Below are positions 41,726 through 50,720 of a DNA stretch of 64,000 nucleotides, one piece after another. Origin of the DNA: Erythrobacter sp. (lineage in GTDB: Bacteria > Pseudomonadota > Alphaproteobacteria > Sphingomonadales > Sphingomonadaceae); contig NZ_CP136573.1 in the NCBI RefSeq assembly GCF_035194505.1, positions 1,847,001 through 1,911,000 on the forward strand, read 5' to 3'. Under the pieces are notes generated by a model. It had not been told where the DNA came from and did not search any database. It was given only the letters and a program-made list of their open reading frames with translations. The position numbers were made by a program, and so were the translations under genes. How positions within the stretch are numbered: the first letter of the stretch is position 1; every line of letters begins with the position of its first letter.

Positions 41726-42736
41726 ATGCCCCAGAACCGCCGCTTCCTGCTTCAGCGCCGCCCCGATGGCACGCCGGTGCCCGATGACTTCGCGCTTGTC
41801 ACCGAGCCCACGCCGGCGCTGGAAGAAGGCCAGTTCCTGATCCGCAACCACTACGCATCGCTCGATCCGGCGATGCGCGGGTGGATGGATGCGGAAGGCA
41901 ACTACATGCCGCCGATCCCCTTGGGCGATCCGGTGCGCGCCAGCACCATCGGGGTGGTCGAGGAAAGCCGCGCGGAAGGCTTTGCGCCCGGCCAGTGGGT
42001 GATGGGTTTGAACGCGCTGGAGGATTACTCGATCGGCGTCGCGGGCGGCTTCACCCAGCCGATCGACCCGAGCCTCGTGCCGAGCGTCACCAACTACCTG
42101 TCGATCTTCGGCGCAGTCGGGATGACGGCCTATTTCGGCTTCCTCGAGGTGTGCCAGCCCAAGGCGGGCGAGACCGTGCTGGTGACGGGCGCTGCGGGCG
42201 CAGTCGGTAGCCTTGTCGGCCAGCTCGCCAAGATCCACGGCTGCCGCGCGGTCGGCATTGCGGGCGGGCCTGCCAAGTGCGAGCGCCTCACCGAGAAATA
42301 CGGCTTCGATGCGGCCATTGACTACCGCGGCAAGGATGAAGCAGCCCTCACCAAGGCGATTGCCGAAGCCTGCCCTGACGGCGTCGATGTGATCTTCGAG
42401 AATGTCGGCGGGATCATCCTCGATGCTGGGCTGATGAACCTGAACCTGCACTCGCGCGTCGGACTGTGCGGCCTCATAAGCGAATACAACACCGAACCGC
42501 GCGGCATCCGCAACCTGTGGCAGCTGATCGTCAAGCGCGCCCATATCCGCGGGCTGCTGGTGGCCGATTACGTCCCCCGCTTCGGCGAGGGTGCGCAGGC
42601 GATGGGCGTGTGGGCAGCGCAGGGCAAGCTCGCCATCGACGAGCATATCGACGAGGGGCTGGAGCACGCCTTCGACAGCTTCATGCGGCTGTTTGCGGGC
42701 ACCAATGACGGCAAGATGATCCTCAAGATCGCCTGA
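41726..42736 (+). CDS. NADP-dependent zinc-free MDR reductase (3)
   Basis: The 336-residue protein is a third member of the class at 22157 and 38346 (PQNRRFLLQRRPDGTP, MRGWMDAEGNYMPPIPLGDP, GAAGAVGSLVGQLAKIHGC, DVIFENVGGIILDAGL). The ATG at 41726 is preferred because GGAGA lies about 9 nt upstream; an ATG at 41711 is nearer the repeat. Its TGA shares one base with the next ATG. It leads a run of tandem genes to 51778. Confidence 0.88.
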   Translation: MPQNRRFLLQRRPDGTPVPDDFALVTEPTPALEEGQFLIRNHYASLDPAMRGWMDAEGNYMPPIPLGDPVRASTIGVVEESRAEGFAPGQWVMGLNALEDYSIGVAGGFTQPIDPSLVPSVTNYLSIFGAVGMTAYFGFLEVCQPKAGETVLVTGAAGAVGSLVGQLAKIHGCRAVGIAGGPAKCERLTEKYGFDAAIDYRGKDEAALTKAIAEACPDGVDVIFENVGGIILDAGLMNLNLHSRVGLCGLISEYNTEPRGIRNLWQLIVKRAHIRGLLVADYVPRFGEGAQAMGVWAAQGKLAIDEHIDEGLEHAFDSFMRLFAGTNDGKMILKIA

Positions 42737-43503
42737 TGCGCTCCTTGCTGGTCTTGTCGGGCGGGCACCCCTACGAGGCCGGGCCCTTTGGCGAGCTGTT
42801 GGGCGCACTGGGCGGTTGGGACATCACCCACCTCATCCACCCCGAAGGCGGGGAGGCCGATGCGGCGGACGCCATCGCGGCGGCAGATGGGCTGCTGTTC
42901 TACGACATGGCGGGCTACAGCTTTGGCGATGGCGCAGTGACAATGCGCCCGCCTTCGTCTGCCTTCCGGCAGGCCGTCGCGGCGCGCTTTGCCAGCGGCA
43001 GGGGCGCGGTCGCGATGCACCATGCGCTCGCAGGATGGGCGCTGTGGCCCGAATGGCACGACTGGCTGGGCGGACAGTTCCACTATCAACCCGGCGCCCA
43101 TGGGCAGGATTCGGGCTATCGCCACGATGTCGCCTACGAGGCGCATGTGGTGGCCGATCATCCGGTCACACGCGGTCTACCCGCCAGCTTTCCGGTGACC
43201 GACGAGCTTTACCTCTGCCCGATTGACGAGACCGCCCTCACACCCCTCGTGCGGGCCGAGGGCTTCGCCTTCAATCGCGACAATTTCTACTCCGCCGCAC
43301 AGGCCGTCGCAGGCGCGATGTTCAGCAATGACGGCTGGGAGCATCCGCCGGGCAGCAACTGCATCGCCTGGGAAAGCCGCACCTGCCCCGCCCCGCTCGT
43401 CTATCTGCAATGCGGCGATGGCCCGGCGACCTATACCAACCCGAATGTGCGCCAGATGCTGGCCCAGGCACTCGATTACACCTCAGGAGGAACCACCGGA
43501 TGA
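42736..43503 (+). CDS. ThuA-domain protein (1)
   Basis: The 255-residue protein has the ThuA class I glutamine-amidotransferase-like fold: LVLSGGHPYEAGPFGELLGAL, the core GRGAVAMHHALAGW with WPEWHDWLGGQFHYQPGAHG and FPVTDELYL. ThuA proteins were first found in trehalose use. Their presence in a hydrophobic-substrate cluster is unusual and the reaction is unknown. It is coupled at both ends: TGATG with the MDR gene and ATGA with the epoxide-hydrolase-like gene. Confidence 0.83.
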   Translation: MRSLLVLSGGHPYEAGPFGELLGALGGWDITHLIHPEGGEADAADAIAAADGLLFYDMAGYSFGDGAVTMRPPSSAFRQAVAARFASGRGAVAMHHALAGWALWPEWHDWLGGQFHYQPGAHGQDSGYRHDVAYEAHVVADHPVTRGLPASFPVTDELYLCPIDETALTPLVRAEGFAFNRDNFYSAAQAVAGAMFSNDGWEHPPGSNCIAWESRTCPAPLVYLQCGDGPATYTNPNVRQMLAQALDYTSGGTTG

Positions 43504-43877
43504 CGCCCCAGCAAACTGTCGAAGCCTTCATCGGCCACTGGAACGCCTGCGATGTGGACGCGATGCTCGCCCTGTGTGCGGACGGCATCGTCTATCACAA
43601 TATCCCGATGGAGCCGATCACCGGCACCACCGCGATGCGTGCGATGGTCGAAGGCTTTCTCGCGAATATCTCCGCCTGCGAATGGCAGACTCACGCCATC
43701 GCCGCCAATGGCAACACCGTGCTGACCGAGCGCACCGACGGCTTCATCTTCAAGGACGGGCGCCGCGCCGCGATCCGCGTGATGGGCACCTTCGATCTCG
43801 ATGAAAACGGCCTGATCACCGGCTGGCGCGACTATTTCGACATGGCCGAGTTCCAGCGCGAATTTGCCGGGGGCTGA
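43500..43877 (+). CDS. Limonene-epoxide-hydrolase-like NTF2-fold protein
   Basis: The 125-residue protein has MTPQQTVEAFIGHWNACDVDAM and HNIPMEPITG. The Arg-x-Asp pair in LTERTDGF and the Asp in WRDYFDMAEF correspond to the Asp-Arg-Asp catalytic triad of limonene-1,2-epoxide hydrolase. Hydrolysis of an epoxide would fit the P450 encoded 100 bp downstream, but this is inference. It overlaps the ThuA stop by 4 nt. Confidence 0.8.
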   Translation: MTPQQTVEAFIGHWNACDVDAMLALCADGIVYHNIPMEPITGTTAMRAMVEGFLANISACEWQTHAIAANGNTVLTERTDGFIFKDGRRAAIRVMGTFDLDENGLITGWRDYFDMAEFQREFAGG

Positions 43878-43943
43878 GCCGCGCCTGCGCGCTCCCTAAC
43901 ACAAACGCGCATCGCATCGGGGCGGCACTCATGGCTAGGCTTG

Positions 43944-43962
43944 ACCCTTAATTTGCAAGGGT
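43944..43962 (+). promoter_or_regulatory. Small hairpin just before P450 (3)
   Basis: ACCCTT (43944-43949) and AAGGGT (43957-43962) form a 6-bp stem with a 7-nt loop, ending 15 bp before the start codon. It could affect translation or be incidental. Confidence 0.3.
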
Positions 43963-43977
43963 TGGAGCCCGCCTGCC

Positions 43978-45219
43978 ATGAACAAGCCTGAAGGCAATGT
44001 CTTTGCCCCCGAAACGCTGCTGGATCCCTTCGATTACTACCGCGCCATGCACGAGGCGGGGGTGGAGATCGAACTGATCGAAGGGATGGGCACCTATGTC
44101 GTCTATTCCTATGATCTGTGTAGCGAGGCGGCGGCCAAACCGGAGATCTTCTCCAACGATTTCACCGCGCTGATGGGCCGGGAATCGGACGAGGAAATCC
44201 AGGCGATCCTCGCGGAAGGCTGGCCCGATCTTCCGACCCTGCTGACCGCCGATCACCCGGTCCACACCCGCAACCGCAAACTGGTGAACCTCGCCTTCTC
44301 GGCCCCGCGTGTGAACGCGATCGAAGCCGACATGCGGACCAAGTCGATCGAGCTGATCGAAGCCTTTGCCGACAAGGGCGAATGCGAATTCGTCGAGGAA
44401 TTCGGCGTGCCGCTGCCGGTGGCGATGATCGCGGGGCAGATCGGGCTCGACGATGATCCCAAGCGGGTGAAGCGCTGGTCTGACGCCGCTGTCGACCGCT
44501 TCAGCCAGATGGTCGATCACGAGCGCAAGCTCGAATGTGCGCGCAGTCTGGTCGAATTCCAGCACTACATGAAGGGCCTGATCGATGATCGCCGCGCGAA
44601 CGGCGGCAATGATCTGCTGACCGATCTGGTCGAGGCGCGGGTCGAGGGGGAAACCCCGCTCATCGACCCCGAAATCATGTCGCTGATGCAGCAGTTCATG
44701 GTGGCGGGGAACGAGACCACCACCTCGACGCTGGCAGGCGGCCTGCTCCAGCTGATCCGCAACCCGGACCAGATGGCCAAGGCCAAGGCTGCGGCTGGCG
44801 GACGCGATCCCAAGGTGATCATGAACCTCGTCGAGGAGGCGCTGCGCTACGAAACCCCCACGGCGGGCATGTGGCGCGTGGTCAAGGCCGATACCGAGCT
44901 GGGCGGCATGAAAATCCCCAACGGCGCGGTGGTGCAGCTGCGCTACGCCGCGGCCAATCGCGATCCGAAGAAGTTCCCCGATCCGGATAAGTTCGACATC
45001 GATCGCGCCAACGCCCGCACACACCTCAGCTTCGGCAAGGGGCCGCATATGTGCGTGGGCAACATGCTCAGCCGCAAGGAAATGCTGGTCGCCTTCGACG
45101 AGCTGCTCGAACGGCTCGATAACTTCGCGGTGGCCGACGAGAACGCCATCCGCATCCTGCCCAACATCCTGCTGCGCGGTGTCACGCATCTGCCGATCAC
45201 CTTCACGCGGAAAGCCTGA
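43978..45219 (+). CDS. Cytochrome P450 (3)
   Basis: The 413-residue P450 has the I-helix motif AGNETTTSTL, ExxR in EEALRYETPTAGMWR and the heme loop FGKGPHMCVGNMLSRKE with Cys359. The sequence is of the soluble bacterial terpenoid/steroid-type P450 style (EALRYETPTAG). It follows an epoxide-hydrolase-like gene and precedes an acyl-CoA dehydrogenase gene by 5 nt. No ferredoxin gene is near. Confidence 0.93.
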   Translation: MNKPEGNVFAPETLLDPFDYYRAMHEAGVEIELIEGMGTYVVYSYDLCSEAAAKPEIFSNDFTALMGRESDEEIQAILAEGWPDLPTLLTADHPVHTRNRKLVNLAFSAPRVNAIEADMRTKSIELIEAFADKGECEFVEEFGVPLPVAMIAGQIGLDDDPKRVKRWSDAAVDRFSQMVDHERKLECARSLVEFQHYMKGLIDDRRANGGNDLLTDLVEARVEGETPLIDPEIMSLMQQFMVAGNETTTSTLAGGLLQLIRNPDQMAKAKAAAGGRDPKVIMNLVEEALRYETPTAGMWRVVKADTELGGMKIPNGAVVQLRYAAANRDPKKFPDPDKFDIDRANARTHLSFGKGPHMCVGNMLSRKEMLVAFDELLERLDNFAVADENAIRILPNILLRGVTHLPITFTRKA

Positions 45220-45224
45220 GGCCC

Positions 45225-46307
45225 ATGAATTTCGATCTGTCCGAAGAACAGCAGATGTTCGTGACCTCGGTCGAGCGCTTCGCCGCGCCGATCGATGTCG
45301 AAGCGCGGCGGCGGCTGCGGCTCTCGCCCACCGGCTATGACCGGGCGCGCTGGCAGAGCCTTGCCGAAATGGGCCTGATCGCGCTCGCCGCGAGCGAGGA
45401 TGCAGGCGGCATGGGCGGCTCGCCGCTCGATCTGGCGCTGGTGGCCGAAGCGATCGGCAAGGCCAATGCCCCCGATCCGCTGATCGAACATGGCGTGCTG
45501 CCCACCCTGCTGCTCGAACGCGGGCAGGCGCACGAAGCGCTCGAAGGCGTGCTGGCGGGCACGACCATCGCCACTTTCGCCTGGACCGAACGCGGCCAGC
45601 GCTACAGCCTCAGGGCCAAGGGCATGAAGGCGGAAAGCACCGGAGACGGCTTCGTGCTCTCGGGCGAAAAGACCATGGTGATGGGCGCGCTGATCGGCGA
45701 TCTGTTCATCGTCACCGCCGATATCGGCGGGGAGATCGCCTGCTTCCTCGTGCCGAAGGATGCACCGGGCCTCGAAGTGCGGGCCTATCGCCTTGCCGAT
45801 GGCAGCATCGCGGGCGAACTGAAGCTGACCCGCACGCCCGCTGCCGCGCGGCTGACGCTCAATGCGGCGGCGCTCGACGGGATCGTTGCCGAAGTGCGCC
45901 TGCTCGCAGCGGCCGAAATGGTCGGTCTCGGCCAGCGCCTGCTCGACGATACGCTCGCCTATGTGAAGGAGCGCCAGCAGTTCGGCGTCGCCATCGGCAG
46001 CTTTCAGGCACTCCAGCACCGGCTGGTCGATTGCTATGCGCGCGAGGAACAGGCGCGCTCGATGCTCTATCGCGCCGCGCTCAGCGATCGCGGCGATACC
46101 GCAGCGTGGCAGCGGGCTGCGGCGGGGGCCAAGGCCTTCATCGGCGAGAATGTCGACGCCATCGCCCGCGAGGCGGTGCAGATGCATGGCGGCATGGGGA
46201 TCACCGACGAACTCGCCATCGGCCACGCCCTGAAGCGCGTGCTGCTGCTCGCGCGGCTGTTCGGCGATGTCGATACGGTGCTGGCGGAATATGCGCTTGC
46301 GGCGTGA
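45225..46307 (+). CDS. Acyl-CoA dehydrogenase family protein (1)
   Basis: The 360-residue flavoprotein begins NFDLSEEQQMFVTSVERFAA and ends in REAVQMHGGMGITDELAIGH, the C-terminal signature of the family. The catalytic base is not obvious. Members of this short type often form alpha2-beta2 heterotetramers with a partner in steroid side-chain degradation (FadE26-29/ChsE type), and a second, longer member lies at 49499. The start has no strong ribosome-binding site. Confidence 0.87.
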   Translation: MNFDLSEEQQMFVTSVERFAAPIDVEARRRLRLSPTGYDRARWQSLAEMGLIALAASEDAGGMGGSPLDLALVAEAIGKANAPDPLIEHGVLPTLLLERGQAHEALEGVLAGTTIATFAWTERGQRYSLRAKGMKAESTGDGFVLSGEKTMVMGALIGDLFIVTADIGGEIACFLVPKDAPGLEVRAYRLADGSIAGELKLTRTPAAARLTLNAAALDGIVAEVRLLAAAEMVGLGQRLLDDTLAYVKERQQFGVAIGSFQALQHRLVDCYAREEQARSMLYRAALSDRGDTAAWQRAAAGAKAFIGENVDAIAREAVQMHGGMGITDELAIGHALKRVLLLARLFGDVDTVLAEYALAA

Positions 46308-46333
46308 TCCGCAGGCTGGAGGGGACTGAAACA

Positions 46334-46759
46334 ATGGGCGAAAAGATCGACCCCAATCTGTGGAGCGACGGGGCCGAGCCGCACCTGATGGGCGGGCGGC
46401 TGCCTTCGGGCGAGATCGTCTTCCCGATGCCGGCGGGCGATGCGGCCGAGGGCGTCACACCTCACAAGCTGTCGCGTCGCGGCAAGCTGTGGTCGTGGAC
46501 CAGCCAGGGCTTCCTCCCCAAGGAGCCCTATGAGGGCCCCGGTTCCGGCCCCGGCGAAGGCCCGCCCGACTTCCAGCCCTATCTGCTCGGCTATGTCGAA
46601 CTGCCCGGCGAGGTGATCGTCGAGAGCCGCATCGTCGATGCTCGGCTCGAGGATCTGCACCTCGGCATGGAGCTCGAATTCTGCATCGTGCCCTTCAACA
46701 TGACGCACGACACCTTCGCCTTCCGCCCCGTCGCTGCACAAGAGAGCAAAGCCGCATGA
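46334..46759 (+). CDS. DUF35 / OB-fold protein, partner of thiolase-fold aldolase
   Basis: The 141-residue protein has SGEIVFPMPAGD, the WSWTSQGFLPKEPYEGPG segment and a C-terminal OB-fold (LLGYVELPGEVIVESRIVD ... LHLGMELEFCIV) as in the DUF35/ChsH2-like family. These proteins bind thiolase-fold aldolases or MaoC hydratases. The N-terminal zinc-ribbon cysteines often seen are absent. It overlaps the thiolase-fold gene by 4 nt (ATGA). Confidence 0.85.
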   Translation: MGEKIDPNLWSDGAEPHLMGGRLPSGEIVFPMPAGDAAEGVTPHKLSRRGKLWSWTSQGFLPKEPYEGPGSGPGEGPPDFQPYLLGYVELPGEVIVESRIVDARLEDLHLGMELEFCIVPFNMTHDTFAFRPVAAQESKAA

Positions 46760-47922
46760 GCGAGAATGTCTACATCATCGGCGCGGGGATTCACCCGTTT
46801 GGCCGCACCGATAGCCGTTCGGGCCGCGAACAGGGCGTCTATGCCGTGCGCGAGGCCTTGAGCGATGCGGGGCTGGAATGGCCCGATATCGAATGCGCCT
46901 ATGGCGGCTCGGCAGCGGCAGGCAATGCCGACATCATGGTCAACGAGCTGGGGCTGACCTCGCTCCCCTTCACCAATGTCGCCAATGGCTGCGCCACCGG
47001 CGGCAGTGCGCTCGCCGCCTCGCAGCAGGCCATCGCGAGCGGGATGTATGACCTCGCGCTCGCGGTGGGCTTCGACAAGCACCCGCGCGGCGCCTTCAAC
47101 GCCAAGCCTGCCGATTACGGCCTGCCCGAATGGTACGGCCAGACCGGCATGATGCTGACCACGCAGTTCTTCGCCCTGAAGATCCAGCGCTACATGCAAT
47201 TGCACGGCATCAGCCGCACGACGCTGGGCCGCGTGGCGGAAAAGGCCTTCCGCAACGGCACGATCACGCCCCACGCATGGCGGCGCAGCCCGGTCGATCT
47301 CGACACGATCATGAACGCGCCGATGATCAATGATCCGCTCACCAAGTACATGTTCTGCTCGCCGGCCGAGGGCGCGGTGGCGCTGATCCTCGCATCCGAA
47401 AAGAAGATGAAGGAACTCGGCGCTGACGGCGTGAAGATCCGCAGCGTCGCCGTGAAGACCCGCCCGCCCAACTCCTTCGAGGTGTTCCAGGCCGGCATCA
47501 GCATCGAGGAAGGTGGCAAGCCAACCGTGCTCGCCAGTCAGGCCGCCTTCGAGAAGGCAGGTGTGGGGCCGGAGGACATCTCGGTCGCGCAATTGCAGGA
47601 CACCGAGAGTGGCGCGGAAATCATGCACATGGCCGAAAACGGCTTCTGCAAGGATGGCGATCAGGAAGAATGGCTGGCCAATGGCTGGACCGAGATCGGC
47701 GGCGGCAAGTTGCCGGTCAACACCGATGGCGGCTGCCTTGCCTGCGGCGAGCCGGTCGGCGCATCGGGCCTGCGGCAGGTCTACGAAAACGTCCAGCAGC
47801 TGCGCCAGCGCGGCGGCGAGCGGCAGGTGCCGGGCAAGAACGGCAAGGGTCCGCGCCTCGGCTACAGCCACGTCTACGGCGCGCCGGGCCTCTCGGCAGT
47901 CGCGATCCTGGAGCGCGAATGA
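46756..47922 (+). CDS. Thiolase-fold protein, SCP-X/Ltp2-like (putative C-C lyase)
   Basis: The 388-residue protein has GAGIHPFGRTDSRSGREQGV, the nucleophile region NGCATGGSAL with Cys79, CLACGEPVGASGLRQVYE and the end motif GYSHVYGAPGLSAVAILER. The usual thiolase GHP motif is GEP and the C-terminal CGG motif is YGAPG. That is the pattern of Ltp2-type retro-aldolases in steroid and isoprenoid degradation, which work with a DUF35 partner. Thiolase activity cannot be excluded. It is coupled on both sides to the DUF35 and SDR genes. Confidence 0.87.
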   Translation: MSENVYIIGAGIHPFGRTDSRSGREQGVYAVREALSDAGLEWPDIECAYGGSAAAGNADIMVNELGLTSLPFTNVANGCATGGSALAASQQAIASGMYDLALAVGFDKHPRGAFNAKPADYGLPEWYGQTGMMLTTQFFALKIQRYMQLHGISRTTLGRVAEKAFRNGTITPHAWRRSPVDLDTIMNAPMINDPLTKYMFCSPAEGAVALILASEKKMKELGADGVKIRSVAVKTRPPNSFEVFQAGISIEEGGKPTVLASQAAFEKAGVGPEDISVAQLQDTESGAEIMHMAENGFCKDGDQEEWLANGWTEIGGGKLPVNTDGGCLACGEPVGASGLRQVYENVQQLRQRGGERQVPGKNGKGPRLGYSHVYGAPGLSAVAILERE

Positions 47923-48689
47923 GCAGGATGCAGGGCAAGGTCGCGCTGGTCTCGGGCGGCGCGGAGGGGATTGGTGCGGCGGTCGCGCGGCTGATCGTGG
48001 CCGAAGGCGGCAGCGTGATGCTGGGCGATGTGCAGCTGGAAAAGGCGCAGGAACTCGCCGCCGAACTGGGCGAGCGGGCTGCGGCCTGTCAGCTCGACGT
48101 GCGTGATCTGAGGCAATGGGAAGCTGCCGTCTCCGCCACACGCGGGCACTTCGGCAAGCTGACCGTGCTGTGCAACATTGCCGGCATCTCCGAGCCGGGC
48201 AACGTCCCCGATGGCGCGCTCGATGTGTGGGAACGCACCATCGACATCAACCTTCATGGCCCCTTCTACGGGATGCGCGCGGCAATCCCGGCGATGGAGG
48301 CGAGCGGCGAGCCCTGCGCCATCGTCAACATCGGCTCGATGATCGCGCTGCGCCCCGCATCCTTCGTGGCGGCCTACAGCGCGTCAAAGACAGGCCTTCG
48401 CGGCCTCACGCAATCGGTCGCGCTCGATCTGGCCGAACGCGGCCTGCCGATCCGGGTCAACATGGTGCACCCCGGCGCGATCCGCACGCCGATGTACAAC
48501 CGCTACAAGTTCTCTGGCGCCGATACGCCCGAGAACATCGAAACCAATTTCGCCGCCACCCACCCGATGAACCGCATCGGCGAGCCCGAGGAAGTCGCCC
48601 GCGCGGTAGTGTTCCTCGCCAGCGACGAGGCGAGCTTTACCACCGGCTGCGATTTGACCGTCGATGGCGGCGGCAGCATCAGGAGCTAA
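47919..48689 (+). CDS. Short-chain dehydrogenase/reductase
   Basis: The 256-residue classical SDR has SGGAEGIGAAVARL as cofactor loop, NIAGISEPG in the NNAG region, Ser in NIGSMIALRP and YSASK as active-site pair. The start ATG at 47919 overlaps the thiolase stop by 4 nt; a second ATG at 47928 is also possible. Its neighbours suggest oxidation of a hydroxyacyl-CoA or ring alcohol. Confidence 0.88.
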   Translation: MSRMQGKVALVSGGAEGIGAAVARLIVAEGGSVMLGDVQLEKAQELAAELGERAAACQLDVRDLRQWEAAVSATRGHFGKLTVLCNIAGISEPGNVPDGALDVWERTIDINLHGPFYGMRAAIPAMEASGEPCAIVNIGSMIALRPASFVAAYSASKTGLRGLTQSVALDLAERGLPIRVNMVHPGAIRTPMYNRYKFSGADTPENIETNFAATHPMNRIGEPEEVARAVVFLASDEASFTTGCDLTVDGGGSIRS

Positions 48690-48690
48690 C

Positions 48691-49446
48691 ATGAGCCAGC
48701 AACCCGCCACCCGGATCGACGCGCATTTCATCGCCGCGGGCAAGTATCACGATATCGACTTTCCGCGGCTCGAGATCCTCAAGCTGCTGGCCGAACACCC
48801 GCATATCCGCACCACCGTGGCGGCGGATTATTCGGGGCTGGAGCGGCTCGACCAGTGCCGCTTCCTCATCACCTATACCTGCGATCTGATGCCGACCGAG
48901 GAACAGGCCGCGCAATTGAAGGCATGGGTCGCCAAGGGCGGCAAGTGGATGGCGCTGCACGGCACCAACTCGATCCTCGTCTTCACCGCCGAGGGCCTCG
49001 TCGATGCGCCCGATGATCGCCCCGACGTGATGGAGATGCTCGGCACGCAGTTCGTCGCCCACCCACCGATCGGCAAGTTCCCGGTCGAAGTGGTGAACAA
49101 GGACCACGAACTCACTCGCGGCATCGAAGACTTCGAAGTGGTGGACGAGCTTTACCTCTCCAAGACCACCGCCCCGATCGACACACTGATGCAGACCACT
49201 TTCGAAGGCGAGGCGACCGGCTTCACCCACAGCCAGTGGGACAAGACTACGGTTCCTATCGTTTATACGAGGGATATCGGCGCGGGTCAGATCGTATACA
49301 ACGCATTGGGCCATTGCCGCGGGCATTATGACCTGCCCGGCATGACCGATTTCTACCCGCACAGGGAAAACTGCGCGTGGAACTACGACGTTTATTATGA
49401 CCTGCTGCGGCGCACCATCCGCTGGGCCATGAGAGACGGCGCCTGA
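48691..49446 (+). CDS. ThuA-domain protein (2)
   Basis: The 251-residue protein is a second ThuA-fold member: IDAHFIAAGKYHDIDFPRLEILKLL, the core GGKWMALHGTNSILVF, then MLGTQFVAHPPIGKFPVEVV and IVYTRDIGAGQIVYNALGHCRGHYD. The last stretch is typical of ThuA. The start at 48691 has AGGAG just before it and follows the SDR stop directly. Two ThuA genes in one catabolic operon run is unusual. Confidence 0.85.
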   Translation: MSQQPATRIDAHFIAAGKYHDIDFPRLEILKLLAEHPHIRTTVAADYSGLERLDQCRFLITYTCDLMPTEEQAAQLKAWVAKGGKWMALHGTNSILVFTAEGLVDAPDDRPDVMEMLGTQFVAHPPIGKFPVEVVNKDHELTRGIEDFEVVDELYLSKTTAPIDTLMQTTFEGEATGFTHSQWDKTTVPIVYTRDIGAGQIVYNALGHCRGHYDLPGMTDFYPHRENCAWNYDVYYDLLRRTIRWAMRDGA

Positions 49447-49498
49447 GAAACTGGGCCTGAGGCCACGGACTGACTGCGACGAACGGGATCGATACGAC

Positions 49499-50707
49499 AT
49501 GGATATGGACTTCTCCCCAGAGGATCTGGCCTTCCGCGAAGAGGTGCGGGCCTTCCTCAAGGACAATCTTCCCGATCGGCTGCGCGATGGTGCGCGCCGC
49601 ACGCCGGGCGTGTTCGTCGAGCCCGATATCGGGATGGAATGGCACCGCATCCTCTATCGTCAGGGCTGGGTCGCGCCGCACTGGCCCAAGGAAGACGGCG
49701 GTACCGGCTGGACCCCGACGCAGAAGTTCATCTTCGAAAAGGAATGTGCGCTCGCCGGCGCGCCCGCGCTCGCGATCCTCGGGTTGCGGCTGGTCGGTCC
49801 GGTGATCTGCCACTTCGGCACTCCGGAGCAGAAGGCGCGCTTCCTGCCCGGCATCCTTTCGGGCGATGATTACTGGTGCCAGGGCTATTCCGAGCCCGGT
49901 TCGGGCTCCGACCTCGCCAGCCTGAAAACGGCCGCGCGGCTTGAGGGTGACGAGTACATCATCAACGGCTCCAAGATCTGGACCACCCACGCCCACCACG
50001 CGGACTGGATCTTCGCGCTGGTGCGCACCGATGCGACCGTCAAGAAGCAGCAGGGGATCAGCTTCCTCCTCGTGCCGATGGATCAGCCGGGCGTGGAAGT
50101 GACCCCGATCTATTCGATGTCGGGCGATCACGAGGTCAACGCGGTGTTCTTCACCGATGCCCGCACTTCCGTCGAGAACCGCATCGGTGATGAAGGCGCA
50201 GGCTGGACCATCGCCAAGTTCCTGCTCGAAAACGAGCGCGGCGGATCGTGCTATGCCCCGCGTCTGCTCCAGTCGATCGACCGGCTCGAACAGCTCGCGC
50301 AGACCCAGCCTTCGGGCGTCAACGGCGCGATTGCGCATGATGCGCGCTTCCGTGACCGGCTTGCCCGAGTGCGGCTGGAGGCCGAGGCGTTGGAAGTGAC
50401 CGAACTGCGCATCCTTGCCGAACTCGCCAAGGGCCGCGCGCCCGGCCCGCAGACCTCGTTGGTCAAGCTGCTCGGCTCGAATATCGGCCAGCAGGTCGAT
50501 GTGCTGCGTCTGGAGCTGCTCGGCCCGGATGCCCTGCAACTGCCGCTCGAACGCCCGCTCTACGGCAATGAAGCGCCTGAGCCGGTGGGCAGCGAATATG
50601 CCCAGACCGCGATGGGCAAGTACCTCAACAACCGCGCCTCGACGATTTTCGGCGGCTCGGACGAGGTCCAGAAGAACATCATCGCCAAGACCGTGCTGGG
50701 GCTCTGA
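49499..50707 (+). CDS. Acyl-CoA dehydrogenase family protein (2)
   Basis: The 402-residue flavoenzyme has DMDFSPEDLAFREEVRAFLKDNLP, YSEPGSGSDLASLKTAA (flavin/substrate loop), SKIWTTHAHHADWIFALVRTD and the C-terminal IFGGSDEVQKNIIAKTVLGL. This longer type often pairs with a shorter partner such as the protein at 45225 to form heterotetramers. It starts 52 bp after the ThuA stop. A palindromic repeat follows. Confidence 0.9.
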   Translation: MDMDFSPEDLAFREEVRAFLKDNLPDRLRDGARRTPGVFVEPDIGMEWHRILYRQGWVAPHWPKEDGGTGWTPTQKFIFEKECALAGAPALAILGLRLVGPVICHFGTPEQKARFLPGILSGDDYWCQGYSEPGSGSDLASLKTAARLEGDEYIINGSKIWTTHAHHADWIFALVRTDATVKKQQGISFLLVPMDQPGVEVTPIYSMSGDHEVNAVFFTDARTSVENRIGDEGAGWTIAKFLLENERGGSCYAPRLLQSIDRLEQLAQTQPSGVNGAIAHDARFRDRLARVRLEAEALEVTELRILAELAKGRAPGPQTSLVKLLGSNIGQQVDVLRLELLGPDALQLPLERPLYGNEAPEPVGSEYAQTAMGKYLNNRASTIFGGSDEVQKNIIAKTVLGL

Positions 50708-50720
50708 AACCCCGGCACTT

